The notes beneath the pieces were generated by a model. The model worked only from the letters and a program-made list of their open reading frames with translations, was not told the DNA's origin and did not search any database. DNA of 55,185 bases from Belnapia arida (GTDB lineage Bacteria > Pseudomonadota > Alphaproteobacteria > Acetobacterales > Acetobacteraceae), in contig NZ_JAETWB010000002.1 of the NCBI RefSeq assembly GCF_016773205.1, positions 497,123 to 552,307 of the forward strand, in the 5' to 3' direction. Shown piece after piece: positions 26,944 to 36,637 of this stretch. Within the stretch, counting starts at the first letter, position 1. Each line of letters opens with the position of its first letter. The position numbers and the translations under genes were made by a program.

Positions 26944-28022
26944 GGCGCGGTGGCGTCCTGCAGGCTGGCGATCAGGTCGGGGAGGGCCTCGGCATCGAGC
27001 ATGCGCGCTGGCCTATCACGCGCCGTGCCGCCGGGCACGAGGCCGATGCGGCCGTCGAGCCCAACCAGGGTGAGGGCGGCGCGGGCGGGGTGGGCGCAGC
27101 CCTTGGGGCAGCCGGAGAGGTGCAGCGTGCGGCCGGGCGGGAGGTGCGGGGCGAGGGCTTCGGCGAGGGGGCGGGTGGCGATCGTGGCGCTGGCGCAGGC
27201 GGGGCGGCCGGCGCAGGCGGCGATGCGGCGGCGGGGGTCGTCCGGCACCGTGATGAGGTCGAGGCGGTGGGCGGCGGCGCGCAGGGGGGCTGGGTCCAGC
27301 GGGCCGAGGGCGAGCAGGGCGCGGCCGGGGACGCCGGTCAGGGCGGTGGCGCCGGCGGTGGCGGCGGCCTCGGCATAGGCGGCGAGGCGGGAGGCCTCGA
27401 AGGTGCCGGCGATGCCGAGGGCGAGGCCGTGGCGCAGGGGGTGGAGGCCGAGCGATTCGGCGGACGGGCGTGGAGCGGGGGGGAGGCGGCCGCGACGGGT
27501 CGGGTCGGCGAGGCGGGCGAGGAGGGCGGCGAGGGCCTCGGCTTCAGGCAATGGGGGCAGGAGGGTGTCGCCGTCCTGCAGAAGCCAGCCGGTGGCGGTG
27601 GCGGTCAGGCGGAGGTCGGCGGCGAGGGCGTCGAGATGCAGGGCGCCGCCGCCATCGACGGCGATGGCGAATTTGGGCGGCAGCGCTGGGGCGGTGGCGC
27701 GGATGGCCTCGGCCAGGGGGCGGGGGTCGGCATGTTCGGTGGGGTCGAGGCCGCCGAGGGGGGAGTGGGTGACGAGCGGGTCGGTGGGCCAGCCTTCCCC
27801 GATGGCTTCGGTGAAAGGGGCGGCCGTCGCGGGGCGGAGGCCGCGGATCTGGAGGTTGCCACGGGCGGTGATCTCGAGGAGGCCGTTGCCGTAGAGGGCG
27901 GCGGCTTCGGCGAGGGCGATCCAGCGGGCGGGGGGCATGGAGCCGGCGGGGATGCGGGCGAGCAGGCCGTCGCCGGTCGGCATCGGCGCGGCGAGGCTGG
28001 GGCAGGCGCCGCGCGGTGTCAT
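26940..28022 (-). CDS. cobG: Precorrin-3B synthase (oxygen-dependent)
   Basis: Iron-sulfur monooxygenase that uses O2 to hydroxylate precorrin-3A before ring contraction; it marks the aerobic route. 360 residues of the nitrite/sulfite reductase fold. Ferredoxin-like half-domains are visible in the first half ([16 protein letters not shown]). Cluster cysteines sit in [12 protein letters not shown] and [14 protein letters not shown]. Start ATG 28022 overlaps the cobN stop by four bases. Length is slightly short of the ~400+ of some relatives, but both conserved halves are present. Confidence 0.94.
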   Translation of the reverse strand: MTPRGACPSLAAPMPTGDGLLARIPAGSMPPARWIALAEAAALYGNGLLEITARGNLQIRGLRPATAAPFTEAIGEGWPTDPLVTHSPLGGLDPTEHADPRPLAEAIRATAPALPPKFAIAVDGGGALHLDALAADLRLTATATGWLLQDGDTLLPPLPEAEALAALLARLADPTRRGRLPPAPRPSAESLGLHPLRHGLALGIAGTFEASRLAAYAEAAATAGATALTGVPGRALLALGPLDPAPLRAAAHRLDLITVPDDPRRRIAACAGRPACASATIATRPLAEALAPHLPPGRTLHLSGCPKGCAHPARAALTLVGLDGRIGLVPGGTARDRPARMLDAEALPDLIASLQDATAP

Positions 28023-31000
28023 GCGCCCAGCTCCACGTCGTTGCGGCGGGGGTGCCAGAGGCCGCGGCGGCGGGCATCGGCGAAGCGCAGCGCGATGGCG
28101 CGGGCGGCGGCGGGGTTCTCGTGGAGGAGGAAGGCGCGCACCGTCGGGTCACCGAGATAGGCTTCGTGGACGAGGTCGAGCAGGGCGCTGGGGACGGCGT
28201 CGGTGGTTTCGGCGAAGGCGACCAGGCGGTCCACCGTTTCGGCCAGCTCGGCAGCGCCGCGGGGGCCGTGGCGCATCTGGCCGGCGATGAAGCGCGGGTC
28301 GATGGCGCGGCCCTGGACGAGGCGGGCGAGGGCGGCGGCCAGCGGGCGGGCGCGGGGGCGGGCGGGGTCGGTAGTGTCGAGGGTGATCAGCGCCGGGCTG
28401 GTGCCGAGCAAGGCGGCGGCCGAGGCGAAGCCGCCGATATGGGCGGCGTCGGCGCCGCCCTCCAGCAGGTCGCGGCCGGGGTCGTCGCCGGTGTGGATCA
28501 GGGCGGCGGCTTCGGCGAGGCGGGTGGCGAAGGCGCCGGGGGCGGGGGTCGCCTCGCCGCCGGGGCCGCCATAGGTGTGGGAGGCGGCGGCGAGATAGGC
28601 GCGGCCGAGTTCCTCGCGGGCGGTCCAGCGGCCGGAGGCCAGCGCATCCTCGGGGCCTGCGCCATAGGCGCCGGGGGCGGTGCCGAAGATGCGGGCGGGC
28701 GGGGCGCCGGTGCGGTGGGCGGCGGCCAATGGGTTCTCGGCCGGGCTCTCGTCGCGGGCGGCGACGGCGCGGGTGGCGGCGTCGATGAGCGCAATCTGCG
28801 CCGGGAAGAGGTCGCGGAACAGGCCGGAGACGCGCCAGGTCACGTCGACCCGGGGGCGGCCCATGCTGGCGGGGGGCAGGACCTCGATGCCGGTGACGCG
28901 GCCGGTGGCGACGTCCCAGCTCGGGCGGCAGCCCATGAGCGCGAGGCCCTGCGCGATCTCCTCGCCGCCGGTGCGGAGCGTGGCGCTGCCCCAGAGGTCG
29001 AGCACCAGGCTGCGGGGCATCTCGCCCTGTTCCTGCTGGTAAAGGCTCAGCACCTCGGCGGCGGCGAAGCGGCCGAGCTCCATGGCGGTCGGGGTAGGGA
29101 GGGTGCGGGGGTCGGCGGCGAAGAGGTTGCGGCCGGTGGGCAGCACGTCGGTGCGGCCGCGGGCGGGGGCGCCGCCGGGGCCGGCCGGGATGTGGCGGCC
29201 GTCGAGGGCGGCGAGCAGGGCCGCGCGCTCGGCGGCGGCGCTGGCGGCGCGCTCGGGTGGGTCGGCGGCATCGGCGCGGCCGAAGATGTGCAGGCCGTCC
29301 TTGATCGCCAGCTCCTTCAGGTCGCAGAGCCAGGCGTCGAGGCGGCGGAGGGCTTCGTCGGGCTCGTCGCCGAGGGGCGGGAGGGTGCCGGGGGCGGCCT
29401 CTGTCGCGGCCTGGTGGATGAGGTGGGCGAGGCGGTCGCGGCGGCGGCGGTCGAGGCCGTCGGCGGCGGCGAATTCGTCGAGCAGGGCCTCGAGCGCGCG
29501 GGCCGGGCCGGTGAGGCCGGGGCCGGCGAGGCGCGGCGGCAGGTGGCCGAGGGTGACGGCGGCGATGCGGCGCTTGGCCTGGGCTGCCTCGCCGGGATTG
29601 GAGACGAGGAAGGGGTAGAGGACGGGGAGCGGGCCGAGCACCGCCTCGGGGAAGCAGCTCTGCGTGAGGGCGACAGATTTGCCAGGCAGCCATTCGAGGG
29701 TGCCGTGGGCGCCCATGTGGACGAGCGCGTGGATGTCGAGCCCGTGGCGCAGCCAGAGGCCGAAGGCGAGCAGGGCGTGGCGCGGCGGCAGGGCCGGGTC
29801 GTGGTACTCGGCGCGGCGCTCGGTGCTGCGGCCGCGGTCGGGCGCGACGGCGATGGTCACTTGGCCGAGGCGGAAGGCGCGGTGGTGGAAGGCGCCGTCG
29901 CTGCAATCGGGGTCGGCCTCGGGCGGGCCCCAGGCGGCGTCGATGGCCGCTTCCAGCGCGGGCGGCAGGAGGGCGCGGTAGGCGGCGAGGGTGAGGCCGG
30001 GGACCGTCGCATCGAGGGCAGCGAGGAGGCTGCGGGCCTCGGCAGGGGGCGGGGCGAGGGCGTAGCCGGCGGTGCGGAGGTCGTCGCAGAGGGCCAACAG
30101 GCTGGCGGGGACGTCGAGGCCGACCGCATAGCCGGTGCGGCCGCCGGCGCCGGGGTAGTCGGGCAGCAACAGGGCGAGGCGGCGCTCGGCGGGCGGGGTG
30201 CGGCGGAGGCGGATCAGGGCGGCGGCGCGGTCGGCCAGCGCGGCGATGCGGTCGGGCTCCGGCCGGTTGGCCTGGCGGGGGAAGCTTGGGTCCTCGACCG
30301 GCGCCTTGAAGGCGATGGCGCCGGCGAGGATGCGGCCGTCGAGCTCCGGCAGGACGACATGCATGGCGAGGTCGGCGGCGCCGAGGCCGCGGGGGCTCGC
30401 CTGCCAGGCCTCGCGCGCGGTCGTCGCCATCACCGCCTGGAGGACGGGGACGCCGGGGGTGGGGAGGATCGGGTCCTCCGCCTCGGCGAAGGCGGTGGTG
30501 GTGAGGATGAGGTCGGGCGAGAGGGTGGCGAGGGCTGAGCGGAGCACTTCGCGGGAGGCGGGCTCCTTCAGGCTGGCGAGGAAGATCGGGGCGGGGACGA
30601 GGCCGCGGGCCGTGAGCGCCTCGGCAAGGGCGGCGATGGGGGCGGCGTCAGCGGCGAGCAGGACGGAACGGTAGAAGAGGATCGGCACCACCGGGCAGCC
30701 GGGCGGCAGGCTGGCGGCGAGGCGGGCGATGGAGACCGTGCCCTCGGCGGGCAGCCAGCCGGCGGCGCGGGGCATCGGCTGCGGCGGCGGGGCGAGGAGC
30801 GGGGTGCCGGCATGGACGGCGAGGCGGCGCAGCAGGGCGCGCATGTTGTCGGGCCCGGCCTCGCGGAAATAGCCGAGGAGGGTGTCGCATTCGGCGGCGG
30901 GCAGGGTGGAGAGGGCGGGGAGGCGCGGGTCGTCGCGGTCCTCGCCGGGGAGGACCGCGAGGGCGATGCGGCGGGCGCGGCAGAGGTCCGCCAGCTGCTC

Positions 31001-31291
31001 GGCGCCGTAGCGCCACCAGTCGAGGCCGCCGAGCAGGCGGAGCAGGATCACCCGCGCGCCGGCGGCGGTGCGGTCGAGCCAGAGATCGACCGACATCGGG
31101 TGGCGCAGCTGCCGCAGCGGGGCGAGGCGGAGGGCGGGGAGGACGGCGCGTTCCGCCTCCCAGGCCGCCGCGAGGCCGGCGAGGTCGCTGTCGCTGAAGC
31201 TCAGCACCGCCATCGGCGCCGGGCTCTGGCGCAGGTCGACCGGCTCGGCCAGTTCCTCCAGCCCGGCGGTGGTGGTGTTGAGGATGTGCAT
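28019..31291 (-). CDS. cobN: Cobaltochelatase subunit CobN
   Basis: Large subunit of the ATP-dependent chelatase that inserts cobalt into hydrogenobyrinic acid a,c-diamide. 1090 residues, toward the lower end of the family. Characteristic stretches are LLRLLGGLDWWRYG, ILFYRSVLLAADAAPI, LLLPDYPGAGGRTGYAVGLD, HMGAHGTLEWLPGKSVAL, GRNLFAADPRTLPTP, and TWRVSGLFRDLFPAQ near the C-terminal third. CobS and CobT chelatase partners are not in the window and must be elsewhere. It overlaps cobG by four bases and follows cobW by 4 bp. A long open frame on the other strand is a composition shadow. Confidence 0.97.
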   Translation of the reverse strand: MHILNTTTAGLEELAEPVDLRQSPAPMAVLSFSDSDLAGLAAAWEAERAVLPALRLAPLRQLRHPMSVDLWLDRTAAGARVILLRLLGGLDWWRYGAEQLADLCRARRIALAVLPGEDRDDPRLPALSTLPAAECDTLLGYFREAGPDNMRALLRRLAVHAGTPLLAPPPQPMPRAAGWLPAEGTVSIARLAASLPPGCPVVPILFYRSVLLAADAAPIAALAEALTARGLVPAPIFLASLKEPASREVLRSALATLSPDLILTTTAFAEAEDPILPTPGVPVLQAVMATTAREAWQASPRGLGAADLAMHVVLPELDGRILAGAIAFKAPVEDPSFPRQANRPEPDRIAALADRAAALIRLRRTPPAERRLALLLPDYPGAGGRTGYAVGLDVPASLLALCDDLRTAGYALAPPPAEARSLLAALDATVPGLTLAAYRALLPPALEAAIDAAWGPPEADPDCSDGAFHHRAFRLGQVTIAVAPDRGRSTERRAEYHDPALPPRHALLAFGLWLRHGLDIHALVHMGAHGTLEWLPGKSVALTQSCFPEAVLGPLPVLYPFLVSNPGEAAQAKRRIAAVTLGHLPPRLAGPGLTGPARALEALLDEFAAADGLDRRRRDRLAHLIHQAATEAAPGTLPPLGDEPDEALRRLDAWLCDLKELAIKDGLHIFGRADAADPPERAASAAAERAALLAALDGRHIPAGPGGAPARGRTDVLPTGRNLFAADPRTLPTPTAMELGRFAAAEVLSLYQQEQGEMPRSLVLDLWGSATLRTGGEEIAQGLALMGCRPSWDVATGRVTGIEVLPPASMGRPRVDVTWRVSGLFRDLFPAQIALIDAATRAVAARDESPAENPLAAAHRTGAPPARIFGTAPGAYGAGPEDALASGRWTAREELGRAYLAAASHTYGGPGGEATPAPGAFATRLAEAAALIHTGDDPGRDLLEGGADAAHIGGFASAAALLGTSPALITLDTTDPARPRARPLAAALARLVQGRAIDPRFIAGQMRHGPRGAAELAETVDRLVAFAETTDAVPSALLDLVHEAYLGDPTVRAFLLHENPAAARAIALRFADARRRGLWHPRRNDVELGA

Positions 31292-31295
31292 CGGC

Positions 31296-32324
31296 TCAGC
31301 CGGCGAGGGCCTGGGCGGCGGCCACCTGGTCGAAGCCCTTCAGGCCGATGACGACGAGGCGGCCGCGACGCGCCTCGGCCTCGCCCCAGGCGCGGTCGAA
31401 ATGGTGGCTGACACGGGGGCCGACGGCCTGGACCAGCAGGCGCATCGGCTTGCCGGCGATGGCGGCGAAGCCCTTGGCGCGCAGCACGTCCGGACGGGCG
31501 CAGAGCGTGGCGATGCGGGCGGCGAGGTCGGCGGGGGCGGCGAGCTCGGGCAGGTCGAGGACGATGCTGTCGAAATCGTCGTGGTCGTGGCCCTCCTCGG
31601 CATCGTGCCGGGTCGGGCGGTTGGCGATATCGTCCTCCGTGCCGAGGCCGAGGCCGAGCAGCACCGCCGGGTCGATGCGGCCACCGGCGCTGGTGACAGT
31701 GCCGACGGCGCGGGGGAGGGCGCGCTCCACCGCGGCGCGGGCGCGGGCGAGGCCGGCTTCGTCCAGCAGGTCGGACTTGGTGAGCACGACGAGGTCGGCG
31801 CAGGCGAGCTGGTCGTCGAAGACCTCCTCCACCGGGTCGTCATGGTCGAGCGCCTGGTCGGCGGCGCGCTGGGCGGCGAGCGCCGCGAGGTCGGCGGCGA
31901 CGCGGCCTTCGGCCAGCGCCGCGCCATCGACCACGGCGACGACGCCATCGACCGTCACCCGGTTGCGGATGGCCGGCCAGTGGAAGGCCTGGACCAGCGG
32001 CTTCGGCAGGGCGAGGCCGCTGGTCTCGATCAGGATGTGGTCGGGCGGCGGGGTGCGGGCGAGCAGCGCGTCGACGGCGGGGACGAAATCGTCGGCGACG
32101 GTGCAGCAGAGGCAGCCGTTGGCCAGCTCGACGATGTCGGCCTCGTCGCAGGCGGGGATGCCGCAGCCGCGCAGGATCTCGGCATCGATGCCGACATCGC
32201 CGAACTCGTTGACGATGACGGCGAGGCGGCGGCCGCCGGCATTCTCGAGCAGGTGGCGGATCAGCGTCGTCTTCCCGGCGCCGAGGAAGCCGGTGACGAT
32301 GGTGCAGGGGATGCGGGCGGTCAT
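31296..32324 (-). CDS. cobW: CobW family GTPase, metal chaperone
   Basis: G3E GTPase thought to deliver cobalt to the chelatase. 342 residues: P-loop GFLGAGKT at 12-19, the family's metal-binding GCLCC at 70-74, LIETSGLALPKPL, TKSDLL (the T/NKxD base-recognition motif), and a His/Asp-rich loop (RHDAEEGHDHDDFD) before the C-terminal domain. Its ATG 32324 overlaps the DUF1636 stop by four bases, and cobN follows directly. The order chaperone then chelatase, right after a cobalamin riboswitch, supports a cobalt-supply role. Confidence 0.96.
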   Translation of the reverse strand: MTARIPCTIVTGFLGAGKTTLIRHLLENAGGRRLAVIVNEFGDVGIDAEILRGCGIPACDEADIVELANGCLCCTVADDFVPAVDALLARTPPPDHILIETSGLALPKPLVQAFHWPAIRNRVTVDGVVAVVDGAALAEGRVAADLAALAAQRAADQALDHDDPVEEVFDDQLACADLVVLTKSDLLDEAGLARARAAVERALPRAVGTVTSAGGRIDPAVLLGLGLGTEDDIANRPTRHDAEEGHDHDDFDSIVLDLPELAAPADLAARIATLCARPDVLRAKGFAAIAGKPMRLLVQAVGPRVSHHFDRAWGEAEARRGRLVVIGLKGFDQVAAAQALAG

Positions 32325-32683
32325 GCCGGAAGCTCCAGGGGCGGGATGCGGGCGATGAGGCCGCGCTTCAGGGGCTCGGGGCGGCCGCGCCAGGGCATCA
32401 CCCGGCCCTCGGCGGCGGCGAGGAGGCGGGCGCCCTCCTGCAGGGCGGGGGCGGCCTCGGCGGGGTCGAGGTTGCCGAAGACATAGGTCCAGCCGCCGGG
32501 CACGGCGATGGCGGCGGTCGGGCCGCGGGAGCAGTTGCCGAGGCATTCGACGGGGCGCACCGCGAGGTCGGGGCCGGCCAGGGGCTCGGCATTGGCGGCG
32601 AGGGTGGCGCCGGCGCGGGGGGCGTCCTCGGCATCGCCGCTGCGGCGGCAGGTGGTGCAGACGAAGACGGTGACGGGCGGCAT
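32321..32683 (-). CDS. DUF1636 thioredoxin-like Cys protein
   Basis: 120 residues. Cys9 and Cys12 (VCTTCRR) plus Cys47 and Cys51 (ECLGNCSRGPT) resemble the four ligands of thioredoxin-like [2Fe-2S] ferredoxins, followed by AIAVPGGWTYVFGNLDP. The family (DUF1636) is uncharacterised but, from memory, recurs in cobalamin clusters next to cobW. It is the first gene after the cobalamin riboswitch and is coupled to cobW. Possible roles are a metal or electron donor for cobalt loading or for cobG; neither is proven. ATG 32683 lies about 128 nt after the riboswitch. Confidence 0.85.
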   Translation of the reverse strand: MPPVTVFVCTTCRRSGDAEDAPRAGATLAANAEPLAGPDLAVRPVECLGNCSRGPTAAIAVPGGWTYVFGNLDPAEAAPALQEGARLLAAAEGRVMPWRGRPEPLKRGLIARIPPLELPA

Positions 32684-32811
32684 CGGGCAGGCATCCCCAC
32701 CCGGCGGGCGCCGGGCATGCGGGGTGCAGCAGCGGGCGCGCCAAGGGGGGCGTGTCCGTTCGCCGGTGCGGCAGCCGCGCCAGGGCACCCCGCCCGGCAC
32801 GTCGTCTCGAG

Positions 32812-32994
32812 CGAAGGCAGGTCTCCTGGCTCGCGGGTCGACGTCCGGCGCCGTCTTCCCGGCCGGGCCCCGAGGGGCTGGCGGCCAGTGACATGGTGGC
32901 GCGGACTCGCCGCTCACAGTTGCGGGGGCAGCTACGGCCTGGGCGGGGCCCTTCCGTATTCCCTTTTCATCCCGCCTTCCGGCGGGAACCTTCG
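32812..32994 (-). promoter_or_regulatory. Cobalamin (adenosylcobalamin) riboswitch
   Basis: Read on the minus strand, the order is: P1 strand CGAAGG (32989-32994); a GC arm ending AAAAGGGAA (about 32959-32967); the conserved core GCCCCCGCAACTGTGA (32914-32929); CACTGGCC (near 32883-32890); GGGAAG (32855-32860); the B12 box AGCCAGGAGACCTGCC (32816-32831); and P1 return CCTTCG (32812-32817). This matches the Rfam cobalamin class closely. It lies 128 nt upstream of DUF1636 and should repress DUF1636-cobW-cobN-G-H-I-J when cobalamin is abundant. The rest of the gap to 33086 holds the remaining leader and presumably the divergent cobU promoter; no gene is seen. Confidence 0.95.
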
Positions 32995-33086
32995 ATCGAA
33001 GGGGACTAGGCCCGGGCGGCGGGGCGGCTGTCAACCATCGGCGTCGGTTGTTGTGCGGATGGGCGGGTGCTGCCACACCGTGCGGC

Positions 33087-33617
33087 ATGCCCGATGCCCC
33101 CTTTCCGCTGGTGCTGGTGCTCGGCGGCGCGCGCTCCGGCAAGAGCCGGCAGGCCGAGGCGCTGGTCGAGTCCTGGCCGTCGCCTTGGACCTATGTCGCC
33201 ACCGCCGAGGCCTTCGATGCCGAAATGGCGGCGCGGATCGCCGAGCACCGGGCGCGAAGGCCGGCGGGGTGGGTGACGCTGGATGCGCCGCGCGACCTGC
33301 CGGGGGTGCTGGCGGGCGTGCCGGCAGGGCGGCCGGTGCTGGTCGATTGCCTGACGCTCTGGCTCAGCAACCTGCTGCTGGCGGAGCGCGAGCTGGAGGC
33401 GGAGGGGGAGCGGTTGGCGGCGGTGCTGGCGCGGCGAGCGGGGTCGGTGGTGCTGGTGTCGAACGAGGTGGGCTTCGGGATCGTGCCGGAGACGCCGCTT
33501 GGGCGGCGCTTCCGCGATGCGCAGGGGCGGCTCAACCAGCGGATGGCGGCGCTGGCGGACCGGGTGGTGCTGGTGGTGGCCGGCATTCCGGTCGTGATCA
33601 AGGGAGGCGCGGCGTGA
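33087..33617 (+). CDS. cobU: Adenosylcobinamide kinase / phosphate guanylyltransferase
   Basis: Phosphorylates adenosylcobinamide and transfers GMP to it, preparing for nucleotide-loop attachment. 176 residues: P-loop GGARSGKSRQAEAL near the N-terminus, TYVATAEAFDAEMAARIAEHRARR (with the His region that carries GMP), VDCLTLWLSNLL, VSNEVGFGIVPETPLGRRFRD and AGIPVVIKG at the end. ATG 33087 gives the standard start. Also called cobP. Divergent from the riboswitch-controlled operon; I find no riboswitch on its own side. Overlaps cobO by four bases. Confidence 0.96.
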   Translation: MPDAPFPLVLVLGGARSGKSRQAEALVESWPSPWTYVATAEAFDAEMAARIAEHRARRPAGWVTLDAPRDLPGVLAGVPAGRPVLVDCLTLWLSNLLLAERELEAEGERLAAVLARRAGSVVLVSNEVGFGIVPETPLGRRFRDAQGRLNQRMAALADRVVLVVAGIPVVIKGGAA

Positions 33618-34231
33618 GCGGGATCGATCCGGAGGAGGCGGCGCGGCATCGCGCGAAGATGGCGCGGCGGAAGGCGGTGCAGGATGCGGAGGTCGCCGGC
33701 AAGGCCATCGCCGAGAAGGGGCTGCTGATCGTCCATACCGGGCCGGGCAAGGGCAAGTCGACGGCAGCCTTCGGGCTGGCGCTGCGGATGCTGGGGCGCG
33801 GCGGGCGCGTCGGCGTGGTGCAGTTCATCAAAGGCGCCTGGGACAGCGGCGAGCGGGCGGCGCTGGAGAGCTTCGGCGAGCGTGTTGTTTGGCACAGCAT
33901 GGGCGAGGGCTTCACCTGGGAGACGCAGGACCTGGCGCGCGACATCGCCGCGGCGGAGCGGGCCTGGGGAATGGCGCGGGCGATGCTGGCGGACCCTGGC
34001 TTCGACCTGCTGGTGCTGGATGAGCTGAACATCGCCCTGCGCTACGGTTATCTGCCATTGGAGGCGGTGGTGGCGGAGCTGGTGGGCCGGCGCGAGGGGC
34101 TGCATGTCGTCGTCACCGGGCGGAATGCGAAGCCGGAGCTGGTGGCGGCGGCGGATCTCGTCACCGAGATGGGGGCGGTGAAGCACCACTTCGCGGCCGG
34201 AGTGAAGGCGCAGCGCGGGATCGAGTTCTAG
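33614..34231 (+). CDS. cobO: Corrinoid adenosyltransferase
   Basis: Attaches the 5'-deoxyadenosyl group from ATP to Co(I) corrinoids. 205 residues of the CobA/CobO/BtuR family: [20 protein letters not shown] (nucleotide loop), [31 protein letters not shown] and [13 protein letters not shown]. Start is GTG 33614, overlapping the cobU TGA (GTGA) and giving the usual [20 protein letters not shown]-terminus. cobQ follows 4 bp after the stop. Confidence 0.96.
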   Translation: MSGIDPEEAARHRAKMARRKAVQDAEVAGKAIAEKGLLIVHTGPGKGKSTAAFGLALRMLGRGGRVGVVQFIKGAWDSGERAALESFGERVVWHSMGEGFTWETQDLARDIAAAERAWGMARAMLADPGFDLLVLDELNIALRYGYLPLEAVVAELVGRREGLHVVVTGRNAKPELVAAADLVTEMGAVKHHFAAGVKAQRGIEF

Positions 34232-34235
34232 CTTC

Positions 34236-35690
34236 ATGCGCGCGATCATGCTGCAGGGCACGGGCTCGGATGTCGGCAAGTCGCTGCTCGTCGCGGGGCT
34301 GGCGCGGGCGCTGACGGAACGGGGGCTGCGGGTGCGGCCGTTCAAGCCGCAGAACATGTCGAACAATGCGGCCGTGACCCTTGATGGCGGGGAGATTGGG
34401 CGCGCGCAGGCTTTGCAGGCGCGGGCGGCACGCGTCGCACCCAGCGTCCACATGAACCCGGTGCTGCTGAAGCCGCAGGGCCAGCTCGGCGCGCAGATCG
34501 TGGTGCAGGGGCGGGTGGTCGGTGCGGCGGGTGCGGCCGAGTATCAGCGGCGGAAGGCCATGCTGCTGCCGGCGGTGCTGGAGAGTTTCGCGCGGCTCAG
34601 GGGCGAGGCGGATATCGTGCTGGTGGAGGGGGCGGGGAGCGCCTCCGAGGTCAATCTGCGGGCCAACGACATCGCCAATATGGGCTTCGCGCGGGCGGCG
34701 GATGTGCCGGTCGTCGTCGTCGGCGACATCGACAGGGGCGGGGTGATCGCCAGCCTGGTCGGGACCAGGGTGGTGATCGATCCGGCGGATGCGGCGATGG
34801 TCGTGGGCTTCGTCGTCAACCGATTCCGCGGCGATCCGTCGCTCTTCGCGGATGGGATGGCGCTGATCACGGCGCGGACGGGGTGGGCGCCGCTCGGCCT
34901 GGTGCCCTTCCTGCCGGAAGCGGCGCGGCTGCCGGCGGAGGATGCGCTGGCGCTCGACCATGCGCTGCCGCGACGGCCGGGGGCGCGGTTGCGCATCGCC
35001 GTGCCGGTGCTGCCGCATATCGCCAATTTCGACGACCTCGACCCGCTGGTCGCCGAGCCGGACGTGGAGGTGATGCGGGTGCGGCCGGGCGAGGCGCTGC
35101 CGGGGGATGCGCAACTCGTCATCCTGCCGGGGTCGAAGGCGACCATCGCCGATCTGGCGGCGCTGCGGGCGGCGGGGTTCGATGTCGATATCGCGGCGCA
35201 TCTGCGGCGGGGTGGGCATGTGCTTGGGCTGTGCGGCGGCTTCCAGATGCTGGGGCGGAGCGTCGCCGACCCGGCGGGGGTGGAGGGCGCGGCGGGGCGC
35301 GTGGCGGGGCTTGGGCTGCTCGATGTCGAGACGGTGCTCGGCGGGGACAAGCGGCTGGTGCCGGTGGAGGGCGTGAGCGCGGATGGGGCCAAGCTCGCCG
35401 GCTATGAGATGCATCTCGGCAGTACCGAGGGGCCGGGGCGGGCGCGGCCTTTCGCGCGGCTGGCGGATGGCGCGGCGGAGGGGGCGATCTCGGCGGATGG
35501 GCTGGTGACCGGGACCTATGTCCACGGCCTCTTCGCAGCGGAGGCGCAGCGGGCGGCCTGGATGGCGCGCTTCGCGGCCGGGGCGCCGGCGATCGCCTAT
35601 GAGGCGGGGGTGGAGGCGGCGTTGGATGCGCTGGCGCGGCATCTCGAGGCGCATCTCGACATCGACCGGCTGCTCAGCCTGGCACGGTGA
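34236..35690 (+). CDS. cobQ: Cobyric acid synthase
   Basis: Amidates the b, d, e and g side chains of adenosylcobyrinic acid a,c-diamide with glutamine and ATP. 484 residues: dethiobiotin-synthetase-like domain ([54 protein letters not shown]), then a glutamine amidotransferase domain with the Cys nucleophile in [11 protein letters not shown] and HGLF near the C-terminus. Third gene of cobU-cobO-cobQ. Its last 17 bp overlap convergent cbiB. Confidence 0.97.
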   Translation: MRAIMLQGTGSDVGKSLLVAGLARALTERGLRVRPFKPQNMSNNAAVTLDGGEIGRAQALQARAARVAPSVHMNPVLLKPQGQLGAQIVVQGRVVGAAGAAEYQRRKAMLLPAVLESFARLRGEADIVLVEGAGSASEVNLRANDIANMGFARAADVPVVVVGDIDRGGVIASLVGTRVVIDPADAAMVVGFVVNRFRGDPSLFADGMALITARTGWAPLGLVPFLPEAARLPAEDALALDHALPRRPGARLRIAVPVLPHIANFDDLDPLVAEPDVEVMRVRPGEALPGDAQLVILPGSKATIADLAALRAAGFDVDIAAHLRRGGHVLGLCGGFQMLGRSVADPAGVEGAAGRVAGLGLLDVETVLGGDKRLVPVEGVSADGAKLAGYEMHLGSTEGPGRARPFARLADGAAEGAISADGLVTGTYVHGLFAAEAQRAAWMARFAAGAPAIAYEAGVEAALDALARHLEAHLDIDRLLSLAR

Positions 35691-36636
35691 GGGCCAGGGC
35701 AACCGCGAGGGCGATGAGCAGGGCGTCGGCGAGCCGGTAGAGGCGGAGGGCGCGGCGGATTTCGGCGGCGGTGGCGTCGCGGCGGCCGTCGCCCATCAGC
35801 GCATCCTCGACCAGCACGCCGCCGTAACGGCGCGGGCCGGCCAGGGCGAGGCCGAGGGCGCCGCCCATTGCCGCTTCCGGCCAGCCGGCATTGGGCGAGC
35901 GGTGGCGGTGGGCGTCGCGGCGCAGGGCGCGCAGGGCGGCGGCGGGGCTGGCGCCGGGCATGAGGCAGGCGGCGAGGACCAGCAGCAGGGCGGAGAGGCG
36001 GGAGGCGGGGAGGTTCACCAGGTCGTCGAAGCGGGCGGCGGCCCAGCCGAAGGCCTCATGTCGTGGGGTGCGGTGGCCGATCATGCTGTCGGCGGTGTTG
36101 ACCGCCTTGTAGGCGGCGGCGCCGGGCAGGCCGCCGAGGGCGAGCCAGAGGGCCGGGGCGACGATGCCGTCGGAGAAATTCTCGGCGAGGCTCTCGATGG
36201 CGGCGCGGCAGATGCCGGCTTCGTCCAACGCATCCGGGTCGCGGCCGACGATGTGGGAGATGGCGATGCGGCCGGCGGCCAAGCCTTCCTGCTCCAGGGC
36301 GGTGGCGACGCGGGCGACGTGCTCATGGAGGCTGCGTTGGGCGAGGAGGCTGCTGGCCAGCAGCGCGACGGCGAGCCAGCCGAGCGGGAGGTGGTGCAGC
36401 GCAGCCTCGATCAGCCAGGCGGGGGCGAGGCTGGCGGCGAGCAGGATCAGCAGCGCGGCGAGGCCGGCGGCGCGGCGGTGGGCGGCGGGCCAGGCGGGGC
36501 GGTTCAGGTGGCGGTCGAGCGAGGCGATCAGCCGGCCGAGCCAGATGACAGGGTGGCCGATGGACCGCAGCAGGCGGTCCGGGTATCCGAGGGCGGCCTC
36601 GATCAGCAGGGCGCAGGCAACGGTGGCGAGGGCCAT
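35674..36636 (-). CDS. cbiB: Adenosylcobinamide-phosphate synthase (CbiB/CobD)
   Basis: Membrane enzyme that attaches aminopropanol (phosphate) to adenosylcobyric acid. 320 residues with several hydrophobic helices. Family landmarks are [23 protein letters not shown] at the start, [54 protein letters not shown] and [26 protein letters not shown] 36636 gives the expected start; an upstream in-frame ATG at 36741 would run into cobC. Its start codon is separated by a single base from the cobC start on the other strand. Called cobD in P. denitrificans. Confidence 0.95.
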   Translation of the reverse strand: MALATVACALLIEAALGYPDRLLRSIGHPVIWLGRLIASLDRHLNRPAWPAAHRRAAGLAALLILLAASLAPAWLIEAALHHLPLGWLAVALLASSLLAQRSLHEHVARVATALEQEGLAAGRIAISHIVGRDPDALDEAGICRAAIESLAENFSDGIVAPALWLALGGLPGAAAYKAVNTADSMIGHRTPRHEAFGWAAARFDDLVNLPASRLSALLLVLAACLMPGASPAAALRALRRDAHRHRSPNAGWPEAAMGGALGLALAGPRRYGGVLVEDALMGDGRRDATAAEIRRALRLYRLADALLIALAVALALTVPG

Positions 36637-36637
36637 A

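Noticed and set aside
28016-30538. 840-codon open frame on the plus strand opposite cobN
   Set aside because: It lies entirely antisense to a clear cobN. GC-biased third positions remove stops on the opposite strand. Its Gly/Ala/Glu-rich translation has no recognisable domain.
32684-33142. Extended DUF1636 reading frame starting inside or beyond the riboswitch
   Set aside because: The upstream part translates riboswitch leader RNA; the family domain begins at 32683.
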